A DNA stretch of 64,000 nucleotides from Saprospiraceae bacterium (GTDB taxonomy: Bacteria; Bacteroidota; Bacteroidia; Chitinophagales; Saprospiraceae), in contig JADKGI010000013.1 in assembly GCA_016722285.1 (NCBI GenBank), forward strand, positions 124,001-188,000. Direction: 5' to 3'. Within the stretch, counting starts at the first letter, position 1. Every line of letters begins with the position of its first letter. This document shows, one piece after another, positions 1 through 7,021 of this stretch. The position numbers were made by a program, and so were the translations under genes. Below the pieces are notes generated by a model, which was given only the letters and a program-made list of their open reading frames with translations, was not told where the DNA came from and ran no database searches.

Positions 1-1
1 A

Positions 2-661
2 TGCTATGAAAGAGAAAAGTCTGCGGCAAGAAACTATTTATTGGGATTGACCAAAACTGTCGGGAACTTTAAGTTTCATGTATTGACATCACTTCTTAAA
101 CTCAGGCAAATTGCCAATCATCCTTTTATTTCGGACAAAAACTATTCTGGTGATTCGGGAAAATTTGAAGATATTAAAGATATGATAACAACTCTAGTCA
201 AGTCAAATCACAAAGTCTTAATTTTTTCAGGTTTCTTAAAGCATCTGGATTTGCTTGAAAAATGGCTTATTGAGTGCAAGACAGGATATGTGACCCTAAG
301 TGGGGAGATGGATTCAGAACAAAGAGAAAATTCAGTCAGAAGTTTCCAGAATAAGGAAGAAACACTTGTTTTTTTACTATCTATAAAAGCAGGTGGCACA
401 GGCTTGAATCTGACTGGAGCTGAATATGTATTTATACTTGACCCATGGTGGAATCCATTTGTTGAAAAGCAAGCTATCGCAAGGGCACATAGAATAGGTC
501 AGAACAAAACGGTCATGGTAACTCGATTTATTAGTAAAAATACAGTCGAAGAAAAAATTCTCAAACTTCAGGATAAAAAGAAAATGCTTTCTGATGATAT
601 CATTGCAAATAATGAATGGGCTGATCTCAATGAGCAGGAATTGATGGATATGCTTGCATAA
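2..661 (+). CDS. SNF2-family DEAD/DEAH helicase, C-terminal part (cut by window edge)
   Basis: This is the 3' end of a Swi2/Snf2-type ATPase; the reading frame is open from base 2, so the gene begins outside the window and no start codon should be assigned. The visible 220 residues are the second RecA lobe. It contains the YEREKSAARNYLL-like linker, motif IV (KVLIFSGF), motif V (AGGTGLNLTGAEYV followed by LDPWWNP) and motif VI (QAIARAHRIGQ). The family uses ATP to translocate on double-stranded DNA and remodel protein-DNA complexes; in bacteria these are RapA/HepA-like or stand-alone SNF2 proteins. Which subgroup applies cannot be decided from this half. The next gene starts after an 83-bp gap with its own promoter-like motif. 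Confidence 0.92.
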   Translation, partial: CYEREKSAARNYLLGLTKTVGNFKFHVLTSLLKLRQIANHPFISDKNYSGDSGKFEDIKDMITTLVKSNHKVLIFSGFLKHLDLLEKWLIECKTGYVTLSGEMDSEQRENSVRSFQNKEETLVFLLSIKAGGTGLNLTGAEYVFILDPWWNPFVEKQAIARAHRIGQNKTVMVTRFISKNTVEEKILKLQDKKKMLSDDIIANNEWADLNEQELMDMLA

Positions 662-708
662 AATAGTATCAATTAGATTTATTTAATGAGAAATACTGAA
701 TAAAGTAT

Positions 709-716
709 TACTTTTG
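709..716 (+). promoter_or_regulatory. Bacteroidota -7 promoter element TACTTTTG
   Basis: TACTTTTG matches the Bacteroidota sigma-ABfr -7 consensus TAnnTTTG and lies 28 bases before the ompH-like ATG. No clear TTTG -33 element is visible at the expected distance, so this is a moderate call. Confidence 0.4.
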
Positions 717-744
717 TCGCTCTTTTAAATCAAACTTGTAAAAA

Positions 745-1383
745 ATGAATTTTAAATCTAAAATAGTTTCATCGAGCTTCGTTTTGTGCTTGTTTTATAT
801 ATCCTGCAACAAGCCTTCTGAGCAAGCTAACAAAGTAGTTGCTGCCGCCGAAGGTGAAACTTCTGTCAAAATAGTATATATCAATATTGATACTTTATTA
901 AGTAAATACAATCTATACCTTGATAAAAAATCAGATCTGGAAGCACAGTCTAAAGTAGCAGAAAAGTCTCTTGCTGGTAAACTTGAAGCTTTCAGGAAAA
1001 GGGCTGCAAAATTTCAGCAGGATGTAGCTGAAATTCAGCAAAAAGCCAACACGATAGCTCCGGTTGAATTGAAAAAAATTGAAGAAAGATATGGACGTCA
1101 GCAGCAGGATTTGGTGAGAGAAGAAGAATCTTTGATGAAGCAGAGAGACAATTCAGCATTGGATCTGGATAAGCAACTGCAAGCTACCCAAAAAGATTTA
1201 CAAGAAAAAATCGATGTGTTCTTATCAAAAGTTGCTGATGAAAAAGGATATGATCTGGTTCTTATGAAGGGATCAACAGGAAGTGTCATGTATGGAAGAA
1301 ATACAATAGACATTACGGATGACACGGTAAAAAGACTAAACGAAGAGTATGCTTCTTCCAAGGCTGCTCCAGAAAAAAAATAA
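745..1383 (+). CDS. OmpH/Skp-family periplasmic chaperone, lipoprotein
   Basis: A 212-residue protein with an N-terminal export signal ending in a lipobox-like YISC (Cys at about residue 21), so it is probably a lipoprotein on the periplasmic side. Residues about 45-200 form the OmpH/Skp pattern: a short beta strand (VYINIDTLL), a long charged coiled coil rich in Lys, Glu and Gln, then a C-terminal strand (YDLVLMKG). Skp-type proteins hold unfolded outer-membrane proteins after Sec export. The last five codons and the stop lie inside a 45-bp sequence that is repeated at 1964-2008, on the far side of a 551-bp inverted-repeat element. The element has therefore inserted just past this gene without damaging it. 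Confidence 0.85.
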   Translation: MNFKSKIVSSSFVLCLFYISCNKPSEQANKVVAAAEGETSVKIVYINIDTLLSKYNLYLDKKSDLEAQSKVAEKSLAGKLEAFRKRAAKFQQDVAEIQQKANTIAPVELKKIEERYGRQQQDLVREEESLMKQRDNSALDLDKQLQATQKDLQEKIDVFLSKVADEKGYDLVLMKGSTGSVMYGRNTIDITDDTVKRLNEEYASSKAAPEKK

Positions 1384-1410
1384 CCCAAAGCCTGCCTGTT
1401 TAATAGATTA
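1366..1410 (+). repeat. 45-bp direct repeat, copy 1 (overlaps the ompH-like stop codon)
   Basis: Starts gctccagaaaaaaaataacc and ends with taatagatta. It is identical base for base to 1964-2008. It covers the last codons and stop of the OmpH-like gene and lies 2 bp outside the left end of the inverted-repeat element. Confidence 0.9.
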
Positions 1411-1412
1411 AT

Positions 1413-1963
1413 TCCTGACTTGTCCCAAGTAAATTTAGTGCGATTTTAAATGCTTGATTATCAGTATTATAATGACTTATTTTCATAATTTTACCGCACT
1501 AAAGTGGTATTTTGGCAAGAAAATCAGGGAAGTAATGACCGCATCAAAAGCCAAAGCGGTTCATATATTAGTGTATCAAAAGTTAAAATATAATTAGGGT
1601 GAAAGTACTTTTTTCGGAAGAGGGTTGTCTTCCGCCTTTTTTTAAGCTTAAGAAACAAAACAGCCGATCGGCATTTTTGTTTCAGTTTTTTGCCGTGAGA
1701 AAAGGTTAAAAGCCCGTTGTTTTTGCTGCAGAAAAAGTAAAACTAGTATAATCAGAATTGAAATTTTTAGTTTATAAGCAATGATCAATTGAAATAATTT
1801 CAAATATGCAATGTGTTATACACACATCTAAAAAAAATAGTAGATGGCCAAATCCTAAATCATATAACCCATAAAAGCGTCACCGTAAAGTCAAAGCATA
1901 CTCCAAAAATGGACAAATTGGTGGCTAAATTATTCCCACCGCACTAAAAAGGACAAGTCAGGA
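1413..1963. mobile_element. 551-bp inverted-repeat element without an intact transposase (degenerate IS or MITE-like)
   Basis: The ends are perfect 13-bp inverted repeats: tcctgacttgtcc at 1413-1425 and ggacaagtcagga at 1951-1963. The subterminal block ttagtgcg is also repeated inverted, at 1435-1442 on the left and as cgcactaa at 1940-1947 on the right. An identical 45-bp direct repeat sits on each side (1366-1410, 1964-2008), as if the target had been duplicated. The interior has no long frame. The best is 1472-1597 (41 codons, Lys-rich, unrecognised), followed by a terminator-like hairpin at 1615-1634. I cannot assign a family. The very long flanking duplication recalls IS1634/IS1549-type elements, whose duplications are known to be long and variable, but that link is inference. 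Confidence 0.65.
1615..1643 (+). terminator. Rho-independent terminator-like hairpin inside the inverted-repeat element
   Basis: Stem cggaaga (1615-1621) pairs with tcttccg (1628-1634) around a six-base loop, followed by cc and a run of seven T. It lies 18 bases after the stop of the 41-codon frame at 1472-1597, which is the arrangement expected if that frame were transcribed. Confidence 0.5.
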
Positions 1964-2008
1964 GCTCCAGAAAAAAAATAACCCAAAGCCTGCCTGTTTA
2001 ATAGATTA
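1964..2008 (+). repeat. 45-bp direct repeat, copy 2
   Basis: Identical to 1366-1410 and directly abuts the right inverted end of the element at 1963. It carries an orphan copy of the last codons and stop of the OmpH-like gene, so it most likely arose from duplication on insertion. Confidence 0.9.
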
Positions 2009-2164
2009 TTTGTTGACAGTCTTAGAAAAATGAATCTCGCTTAATTTATTTCAGCACCCTGCATCATAACAATATTCGGGTTTAATAATTTGCCAGAGAG
2101 TTACTAATCAACAAGGAATTACGTGGAGAGAATTCAGAATTTAGTTTCTTTTGGCTTTAACTGA

Positions 2165-2848
2165 TTAACTACCTAAGGCTTCTGTTAATTCAGACCTTAT
2201 TTTTTCCGATGAAGGTCTTGGGGCATTTGAATTTATAATATTACCATCTCGCCCTATAATGATAAACCTTGGAATATCTGTGATAAGATAATCAGCAACT
2301 ATATTTGATTTCCAATCATTTTCTGCAATCAAATGTATTCCTTTCATCTTTTTATTTTTCACCATTGATCGCCAGGCAACTTGATCATTATCGATTGAAA
2401 TACTTAGAAAAGTCATATCATTATTTTTAAGATCTTCCTGCAACTTTTCAAGGAATGGGGGTTCTCTCAGACATGGTACGCACCAGGTAGCCCATACATC
2501 AATATATACTACTTTACCTAAAAGATCTTCTATTCTAACGGTTTTGCCATTTAAAGCTTTATAAGAAAAATGAGGTGCCTTTTTACCCTTTAGAAGAATA
2601 GACCACTTATTGATCATATCATTAATTTCGGCTAAATACACTTCGTTTGTCTGCAATTTGTTATAGTCCGAAATAAGTAATTCCGCGTCGTTTATTGATT
2701 CATTAATTGATTGTTTCATAACCTCATAAAATAAAATTTCTTTTACTTTCTTATTTTGAAAAGATTTTTGGACAAAATTAAATTTTTTAATATAGGCAGG
2801 ATTGGCACCCGATATGGAGCTATTTTGAATTTTGAATTCCAGATACAT
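2165..2848 (-). CDS. TlpA-like thioredoxin-fold protein, C-terminal fragment (frameshifted)
   Basis: This frame carries the thioredoxin domain of a TlpA/ResA-type thiol-disulfide reductase. It has an AhpC/TSA-like strand (APHFSYKALNGK), the redox motif WATWCVPC (C123 and C126 of this frame) and the cis-Pro segment TDIPRFIII. Its apparent ATG is internal. The reading continues from the upstream fragment 2820-3569, and losing one T from the TTTT run near 2853-2858 joins them as ...SYKKF then LLMYLEF. The reconstructed protein is a DUF4369/TlpA-type lipoprotein of about 467 residues. Such proteins act in the periplasm, reducing disulfides or protecting thiols. Confidence 0.85.
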   Translation of the reverse strand: MYLEFKIQNSSISGANPAYIKKFNFVQKSFQNKKVKEILFYEVMKQSINESINDAELLISDYNKLQTNEVYLAEINDMINKWSILLKGKKAPHFSYKALNGKTVRIEDLLGKVVYIDVWATWCVPCLREPPFLEKLQEDLKNNDMTFLSISIDNDQVAWRSMVKNKKMKGIHLIAENDWKSNIVADYLITDIPRFIIIGRDGNIINSNAPRPSSEKIRSELTEALGS

Positions 2849-3569
2849 TAAAAGAAAATTTCTTGTATGATGGAATCATTAAGTTGGATTCAGAATCAGT
2901 ATCTATATTTTGCAGGAAACTGTCATAAGTATCCGATAACTTAAATGACTTCTCAGGGTTTAAATACTTAAAGTATGAAGGGTAATTCATTTTAACCACG
3001 GCTTCGTCATACACAATCTCATGCACTAACATATCAGCAAACACGCCATCAAAAAGTCCGTTCTTCTTTTGGTATTCTTGTTGGTCAGTATTTAATTTTG
3101 TGGTTCTGCTTTCTACAGTAGCTATAAAATCATCTTCTTGTTGAGTAAAAAAAGAATCCAGGTTTTCAGGTTGAGTTTCCAGCTTAAGGCTTTCAAATCT
3201 GACTAGATAATTGTTTTCATTGACATGGTCACCATCAAATTTAGCCTCGGTAGCAATTGTCCGGATATCACCGGTGATACTAATTTTATCTCCGGGTACT
3301 ATAAATACATATATAGGTTGAGTTTCTACCAACAAGCTATAAATACCCGCCTTATTAAGTTCTGTTGAAATCCTGAACTTACCATCCTGATTCATTGGAC
3401 TTTTTATATCAACATCACCATATAATGAAATTATATTTGAATTTGCTGAAGTAATCTGCCCTTCAATTATTGTCGTAGCCTGTCTATATATTTTATGCTG
3501 TTCCTTGCATGAAAAAAAGAGAGAAGATACAAATAGCAGTAGAAAAGCCAGATATGTATATTTTGCCAT
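2820..3569 (-). CDS. TlpA-like lipoprotein, N-terminal fragment with DUF4369-like domain (frameshifted)
   Basis: I start at the ATG at 3569 because it gives a good lipoprotein signal: MAKY, a hydrophobic stretch, then FFSC with the lipobox Cys at about residue 21. The longer frame to 3626 only adds a non-signal leader. Residues about 30-120 are the beta-rich DUF4369-like domain usual in front of Bacteroidota TlpA proteins (TIIEGQITSANSNIISLYG, then PGDKISITG). A helical spacer follows. The frame ends after a spurious tail at 2820, while the true continuation lies in the frame of 2165-2848. Whether the shift is a real pseudogene or a sequencing error is open; the many similar cases here favour error. 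Confidence 0.8.
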   Translation of the reverse strand: MAKYTYLAFLLLFVSSLFFSCKEQHKIYRQATTIIEGQITSANSNIISLYGDVDIKSPMNQDGKFRISTELNKAGIYSLLVETQPIYVFIVPGDKISITGDIRTIATEAKFDGDHVNENNYLVRFESLKLETQPENLDSFFTQQEDDFIATVESRTTKLNTDQQEYQKKNGLFDGVFADMLVHEIVYDEAVVKMNYPSYFKYLNPEKSFKLSDTYDSFLQNIDTDSESNLMIPSYKKFSFNVSGIQNSK

Positions 3570-3828
3570 TTGGCTGAAGTCTTTAATAATGACAAATTTA
3601 ATTGAAAATAAGTATAAACACCCCAATTGCCTTGCAGCTTCATTGATTCATTAATCAACATTAACAAAGTTTAACACCATACATTGATTCCACTCAGCAA
3701 TTATCTGAAGTCCGGCGTGTTGGTAAGCAGTGGATAAAGTCAATAAAACAGGATACTTATATACTGCAATTATTTGCACAAACGATTTCTGAAAAATATG
3801 TATCTTCCTTTTTGTAAGTTTTTTTATT

Positions 3829-4518
3829 TCAGTACTTTAGCATACTCAAAGCGACGATTCCAGCAGTTTCTGTTCTGAGTCTTGATGGACCAAGAGAAAC
3901 CACTGTAAAGCCATGGGAAATGGCATGATCAGCTTCATCTTTAGTAAAATCACCTTCAGGTCCGATCAGGACAATATTACTTTCTTGCTTACTTCTGATC
4001 TCAGTCAAAAGTGGCGGATCAGACTCACACCTGGCAATATATTTTCCTTCATATTTTGCGATGCTAATAAAAATGTCACTGAAATTATTAACAAAAGTGA
4101 TGTATGGAAGACAAATGTTCATAGATTGTTTCATGGCGGAAATGATAATTTTATCCAACCGATCCCTGTTCACACTTTTTCTTTCAGTACGCTTACTATT
4201 AAAAATATATATTTCTGAGATACCGATTTCGACCGCTTTTTCGACAAACCATTCCAATCTTGATGGATTTTTAAGCGGACTTATCGCGATAGCACATTTT
4301 GCATCAGATTCCATTCTTTCTTCCACACCTGTAATGAAGCATGATGTTTCCGACTTTGAAATTTTCTCTATTCGACAAATGTAAAGCTTACCTCTTCCAT
4401 CTGTCACATTAATGGTATCTCCTTCTTTATTTCTTAATACTTTTGTACAATGGATGTGCTCTTCACCCTTTATGTAAACAAGGTTTCCCCGCACATCTGT
4501 CGAATAAAATATAATCAT
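3829..4518 (-). CDS. rsmE: 16S rRNA (uracil(1498)-N(3))-methyltransferase RsmE
   Basis: A 229-residue SPOUT-class methyltransferase that methylates N3 of U1498 in 16S rRNA using S-adenosylmethionine. The N-terminal PUA-like domain (residues about 1-70) contains HCTKVLRNKEGD. The C-terminal knotted domain has the family signatures IGPEGDFTKDE (about 185-195) and LGPSRLRTETA (about 209-219). Length is slightly short of the usual 240-250 but all motifs are present. It is a single-gene unit facing rseP divergently, with about 156 bp between the two starts. Confidence 0.95.
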   Translation of the reverse strand: MIIFYSTDVRGNLVYIKGEEHIHCTKVLRNKEGDTINVTDGRGKLYICRIEKISKSETSCFITGVEERMESDAKCAIAISPLKNPSRLEWFVEKAVEIGISEIYIFNSKRTERKSVNRDRLDKIIISAMKQSMNICLPYITFVNNFSDIFISIAKYEGKYIARCESDPPLLTEIRSKQESNIVLIGPEGDFTKDEADHAISHGFTVVSLGPSRLRTETAGIVALSMLKY

Positions 4519-4674
4519 TCATCCTAAATTTCTCATAAAGCTATGTATTTGAAGGTAAAGTATGCAAGCAATCCGCAATAAACATCTAAATTTGCGGGCT
4601 TAAAGACAAACATTGTTAGAACTTTGTTCGTTACATTCCTTTAAACATAAATATTAGATCATAAAATTCCAAAA

Positions 4675-5997
4675 ATGGATAAGGTAAGTTTAGCACTTCA
4701 ATTAATTTTAAGTTTATCAATACTTGTAGTATTACATGAATTCGGGCACTATGTGCCGGCAAAGTGGTTTAAGACCAGAGTAGAAAAATTTTATCTTTTT
4801 TTGATCCATATTTTCCTTGTTAAAAAGAAAATAGGTGATACAGAGTGGGGGATAGGCTGGATTCCATTTGGAGGTTATGTGAAGATTTCAGGAATGGTTG
4901 ATGAAAGCATGGATAAGGAGCAGATGAAATTGCCACCCCAGCCCTGGGAATTCAGATCTAAAAAAGCATGGCAAAGACTCATTATCATGATAGGTGGAGT
5001 TACAGTAAATTTCATTTTGGGAATTATCATATTTGCCGGCATGATTTACTATTGGGGTGAATCTTACCTGAAAATCGAAGATGCTAAATATGGAATGGTT
5101 GTAGATTCTATGGGCATGGAATTAGGTCTTAAGGATGGTGACAAAGTTATTTCTGCTGGTGGTATCCCTATTAAAAAATTTAGTGCCGGTGCAGTAACCA
5201 AGGAAATAGTTATAAATCAAGCCAAAGAAATAACTGTTGAACGCAATGGCGGAGAGGTCGTATTACCTGTTCCGACCGAACTGGTTTCTAAGTTAACGAA
5301 ATACGAAAACAAGGGCAAGAATTTGTTTTACCCACGTACCTTAATGAATATAATGGAGGTTACTCCTGATGGACCAGCAGACAAAGCCGGGATTAAAGCG
5401 GATATGAATGTGATCGCTGTAAATGATAAGCCTGTCACATTTCAACATGAATTCAGACAGATTCTACAGGACAATAAGGGTAAAGAAGTTAATTTTACAT
5501 TGATATCTTCCACTGGCCAGGACACCATTAAAAAGGGAATTACCATTACTGACAAGGGAACGATTGGAATAGCGATGAAACAGCTTGAATTTTCATCAGA
5601 AAAATTTGGTCTCATCTCTTCATGTACAAAAGGTGCGTCTATGGCGGTTAACTTTCTTGGCGACCAACTCAAAGCATTTGGGCAGATATTCAGCGGCAAG
5701 ATCAAAGCAAAAGATTCACTGGGTAGTGTATTCTCTATTGCTACTATGTTTGATACCGGATGGGATTGGAGAGTATTTTGGAATATTACTGCAAGTTTAT
5801 CAGTGTTACTGGCCTTTTTTAATCTGTTGCCAATACCTGCATTGGATGGTGGGTATGTCATGTTTTTGATTTGGGAAGTCATTACAGGCAAAGTTCCGTC
5901 GGACAAATTTATGGAAGTTGTAAATTATGTGGGCTTTTTTCTCCTTATTGGATTAATGATATTTGCAGTGGGCCTTGATATCTCCAGATTGTTTTAA
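4675..5997 (+). CDS. rseP: RIP metalloprotease RseP (site-2 protease)
   Basis: A 440-residue intramembrane zinc protease. The active-site HEFGH is at residues 21-25 in the first membrane segment. The third ligand region NLLPIPALDGG lies at about 383-393 near the C-terminus. Between them are two PDZ-like domains (about 125-200 and 215-300; ADKAGIKADMNV marks the second). In other bacteria RseP cuts anti-sigma factors or leftover signal peptides within the inner membrane. The insert between HEFGH and the second membrane segment (GGYVKISGMVDESMD) is typical. hscB follows after 12 bp and is probably co-transcribed. Confidence 0.95.
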   Translation: MDKVSLALQLILSLSILVVLHEFGHYVPAKWFKTRVEKFYLFLIHIFLVKKKIGDTEWGIGWIPFGGYVKISGMVDESMDKEQMKLPPQPWEFRSKKAWQRLIIMIGGVTVNFILGIIIFAGMIYYWGESYLKIEDAKYGMVVDSMGMELGLKDGDKVISAGGIPIKKFSAGAVTKEIVINQAKEITVERNGGEVVLPVPTELVSKLTKYENKGKNLFYPRTLMNIMEVTPDGPADKAGIKADMNVIAVNDKPVTFQHEFRQILQDNKGKEVNFTLISSTGQDTIKKGITITDKGTIGIAMKQLEFSSEKFGLISSCTKGASMAVNFLGDQLKAFGQIFSGKIKAKDSLGSVFSIATMFDTGWDWRVFWNITASLSVLLAFFNLLPIPALDGGYVMFLIWEVITGKVPSDKFMEVVNYVGFFLLIGLMIFAVGLDISRLF

Positions 5998-6009
5998 CAC
6001 TTATTTTAA

Positions 6010-6540
6010 TTGGAATTAGTATATTTTAAAGTTCTTGAAATTCCTTTTAGCTTCAGGCCTGATCTGGTAGCTTTGAAAAAGAATTTTTATAAACTCAGCA
6101 GATGGGTACATCCTGACCATTTTACTTTGGGTACAGCTGATGCGAAAGAAGAAGCACTTCTTAAATCAAGCGAAATTAATACAGCTTACAACACTTTAAA
6201 AGACGAAGATCTCAGACTAAAGTATATCCTGGAGTCCTATGGTTTGTTGAGAAATGGAGAAAATCAGGAATTAGACCAGGAATTTTTGATGGAAATGATG
6301 GATCTGAATGAAGTGTTATTTGAACTGCAAATGGATTTTGACGCAGACAAATATGAACGGATATTGAAAGAAATTGAAGAAAAAAAATTACATCTAAAAT
6401 CAGGATTAAATAAAGCTATTGATTTAATCGAGCAGGAAACTGACTCTCAAGCATCTTTGGAAAAAATCAGAGATATTTATTTAAAAAACAGATACCTTTT
6501 GCGGATTCATGAAAATATATCTACATTTGCGCCGCAATGA
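6010..6540 (+). CDS. hscB: Fe-S cluster assembly co-chaperone HscB
   Basis: A 176-residue J-domain protein. The J domain covers residues about 1-75 with the essential HPD at 34-36. The C-terminal helical region (about 85-170) is the HscB-type oligomerisation/IscU-binding bundle. HscB brings the scaffold IscU to the Hsp70 HscA and stimulates its ATPase. The start must be TTG at 6010, because an in-frame TAA ends at 6009 and the next ATG would remove the J domain. The gene lies 12 bp after rseP and 39 bp before tRNA-Leu. No isc genes are adjacent. Confidence 0.9.
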   Translation: MELVYFKVLEIPFSFRPDLVALKKNFYKLSRWVHPDHFTLGTADAKEEALLKSSEINTAYNTLKDEDLRLKYILESYGLLRNGENQELDQEFLMEMMDLNEVLFELQMDFDADKYERILKEIEEKKLHLKSGLNKAIDLIEQETDSQASLEKIRDIYLKNRYLLRIHENISTFAPQ

Positions 6541-6579
6541 GTTTGAAAAGTTGAATAATTCTCTTGCAATTTGAAATAT

Positions 6580-6663
6580 GCCGAAGTGGTGGAATTGGTA
6601 GACACGCTGGACTCAAAATCCAGTGCTAGCAATAGTGTGCGGGTTCGAGTCCCGCCTTCGGTA
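6580..6663 (+). tRNA. tRNA-Leu (CAA anticodon)
   Basis: Acceptor gccgaag pairs with cttcggt. The anticodon stem ctgga/tccag encloses loop ctcaaaa (anticodon CAA). A long variable arm typical of class II tRNA and T arm cgggttcgagtcccg follow. CCA is not encoded. Confidence 0.96.
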
Positions 6664-6676
6664 CAGATAAAATAAT

Positions 6677-6712
6677 GCCTTGATTTTGCTAAAAGATCAG
6701 GGCTTTTTTATT
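6677..6712 (+). terminator. Rho-independent terminator after tRNA-Leu
   Basis: Imperfect stem gccttgatttt / aaaagatcagggc with a three-base loop, followed by ttttttattttc. It would end the tRNA transcript and possibly the rseP-hscB unit. From here to 7021 (about 310 bp) I see only AT-rich sequence and the promoter element listed next. Confidence 0.75.
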
Positions 6713-6989
6713 TTCGGCTAATTCCTTGTAGCTATTTTGATTTTACTAGTTCAAACCAGAATCCAATAAGCAAATGGAACTTCAGGTGTAATAAGATAAT
6801 CTAAATTTACATTTTATTTCCCAAATTCACTTGACTATTAGAAATAAGAGACTTTGTCATTGAAAACTATTGATATTAGCTATATTAATTAAACCTACGA
6901 CTAAAGATTTACACTACATCCAATCAGGGAATCCACCCATTTATTTTAGAATTTGATATAAAATACATACTATCAATTAAAAATATATG

Positions 6990-6997
6990 TAATTTTG
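6990..6997 (+). promoter_or_regulatory. Candidate -7 element TAATTTTG before the HYR/dockerin T9SS gene
   Basis: Fits TAnnTTTG and lies 24 bases upstream of the ATG at 7022. No convincing -33 TTTG is visible in this AT-rich leader. Confidence 0.35.
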
Positions 6998-7021
6998 TTT
7001 TAATATGTAATTAAATTCTAA

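Noticed and set aside
3570..3626. Longer start of the TlpA-like lipoprotein at 3626
   Set aside because: It would bury the lipoprotein signal behind 19 residues; ATG 3569 gives a normal lipobox.
4061..4384. 107-codon plus-strand frame opposite rsmE
   Set aside because: Shadow of rsmE, which has full family motifs on the minus strand.
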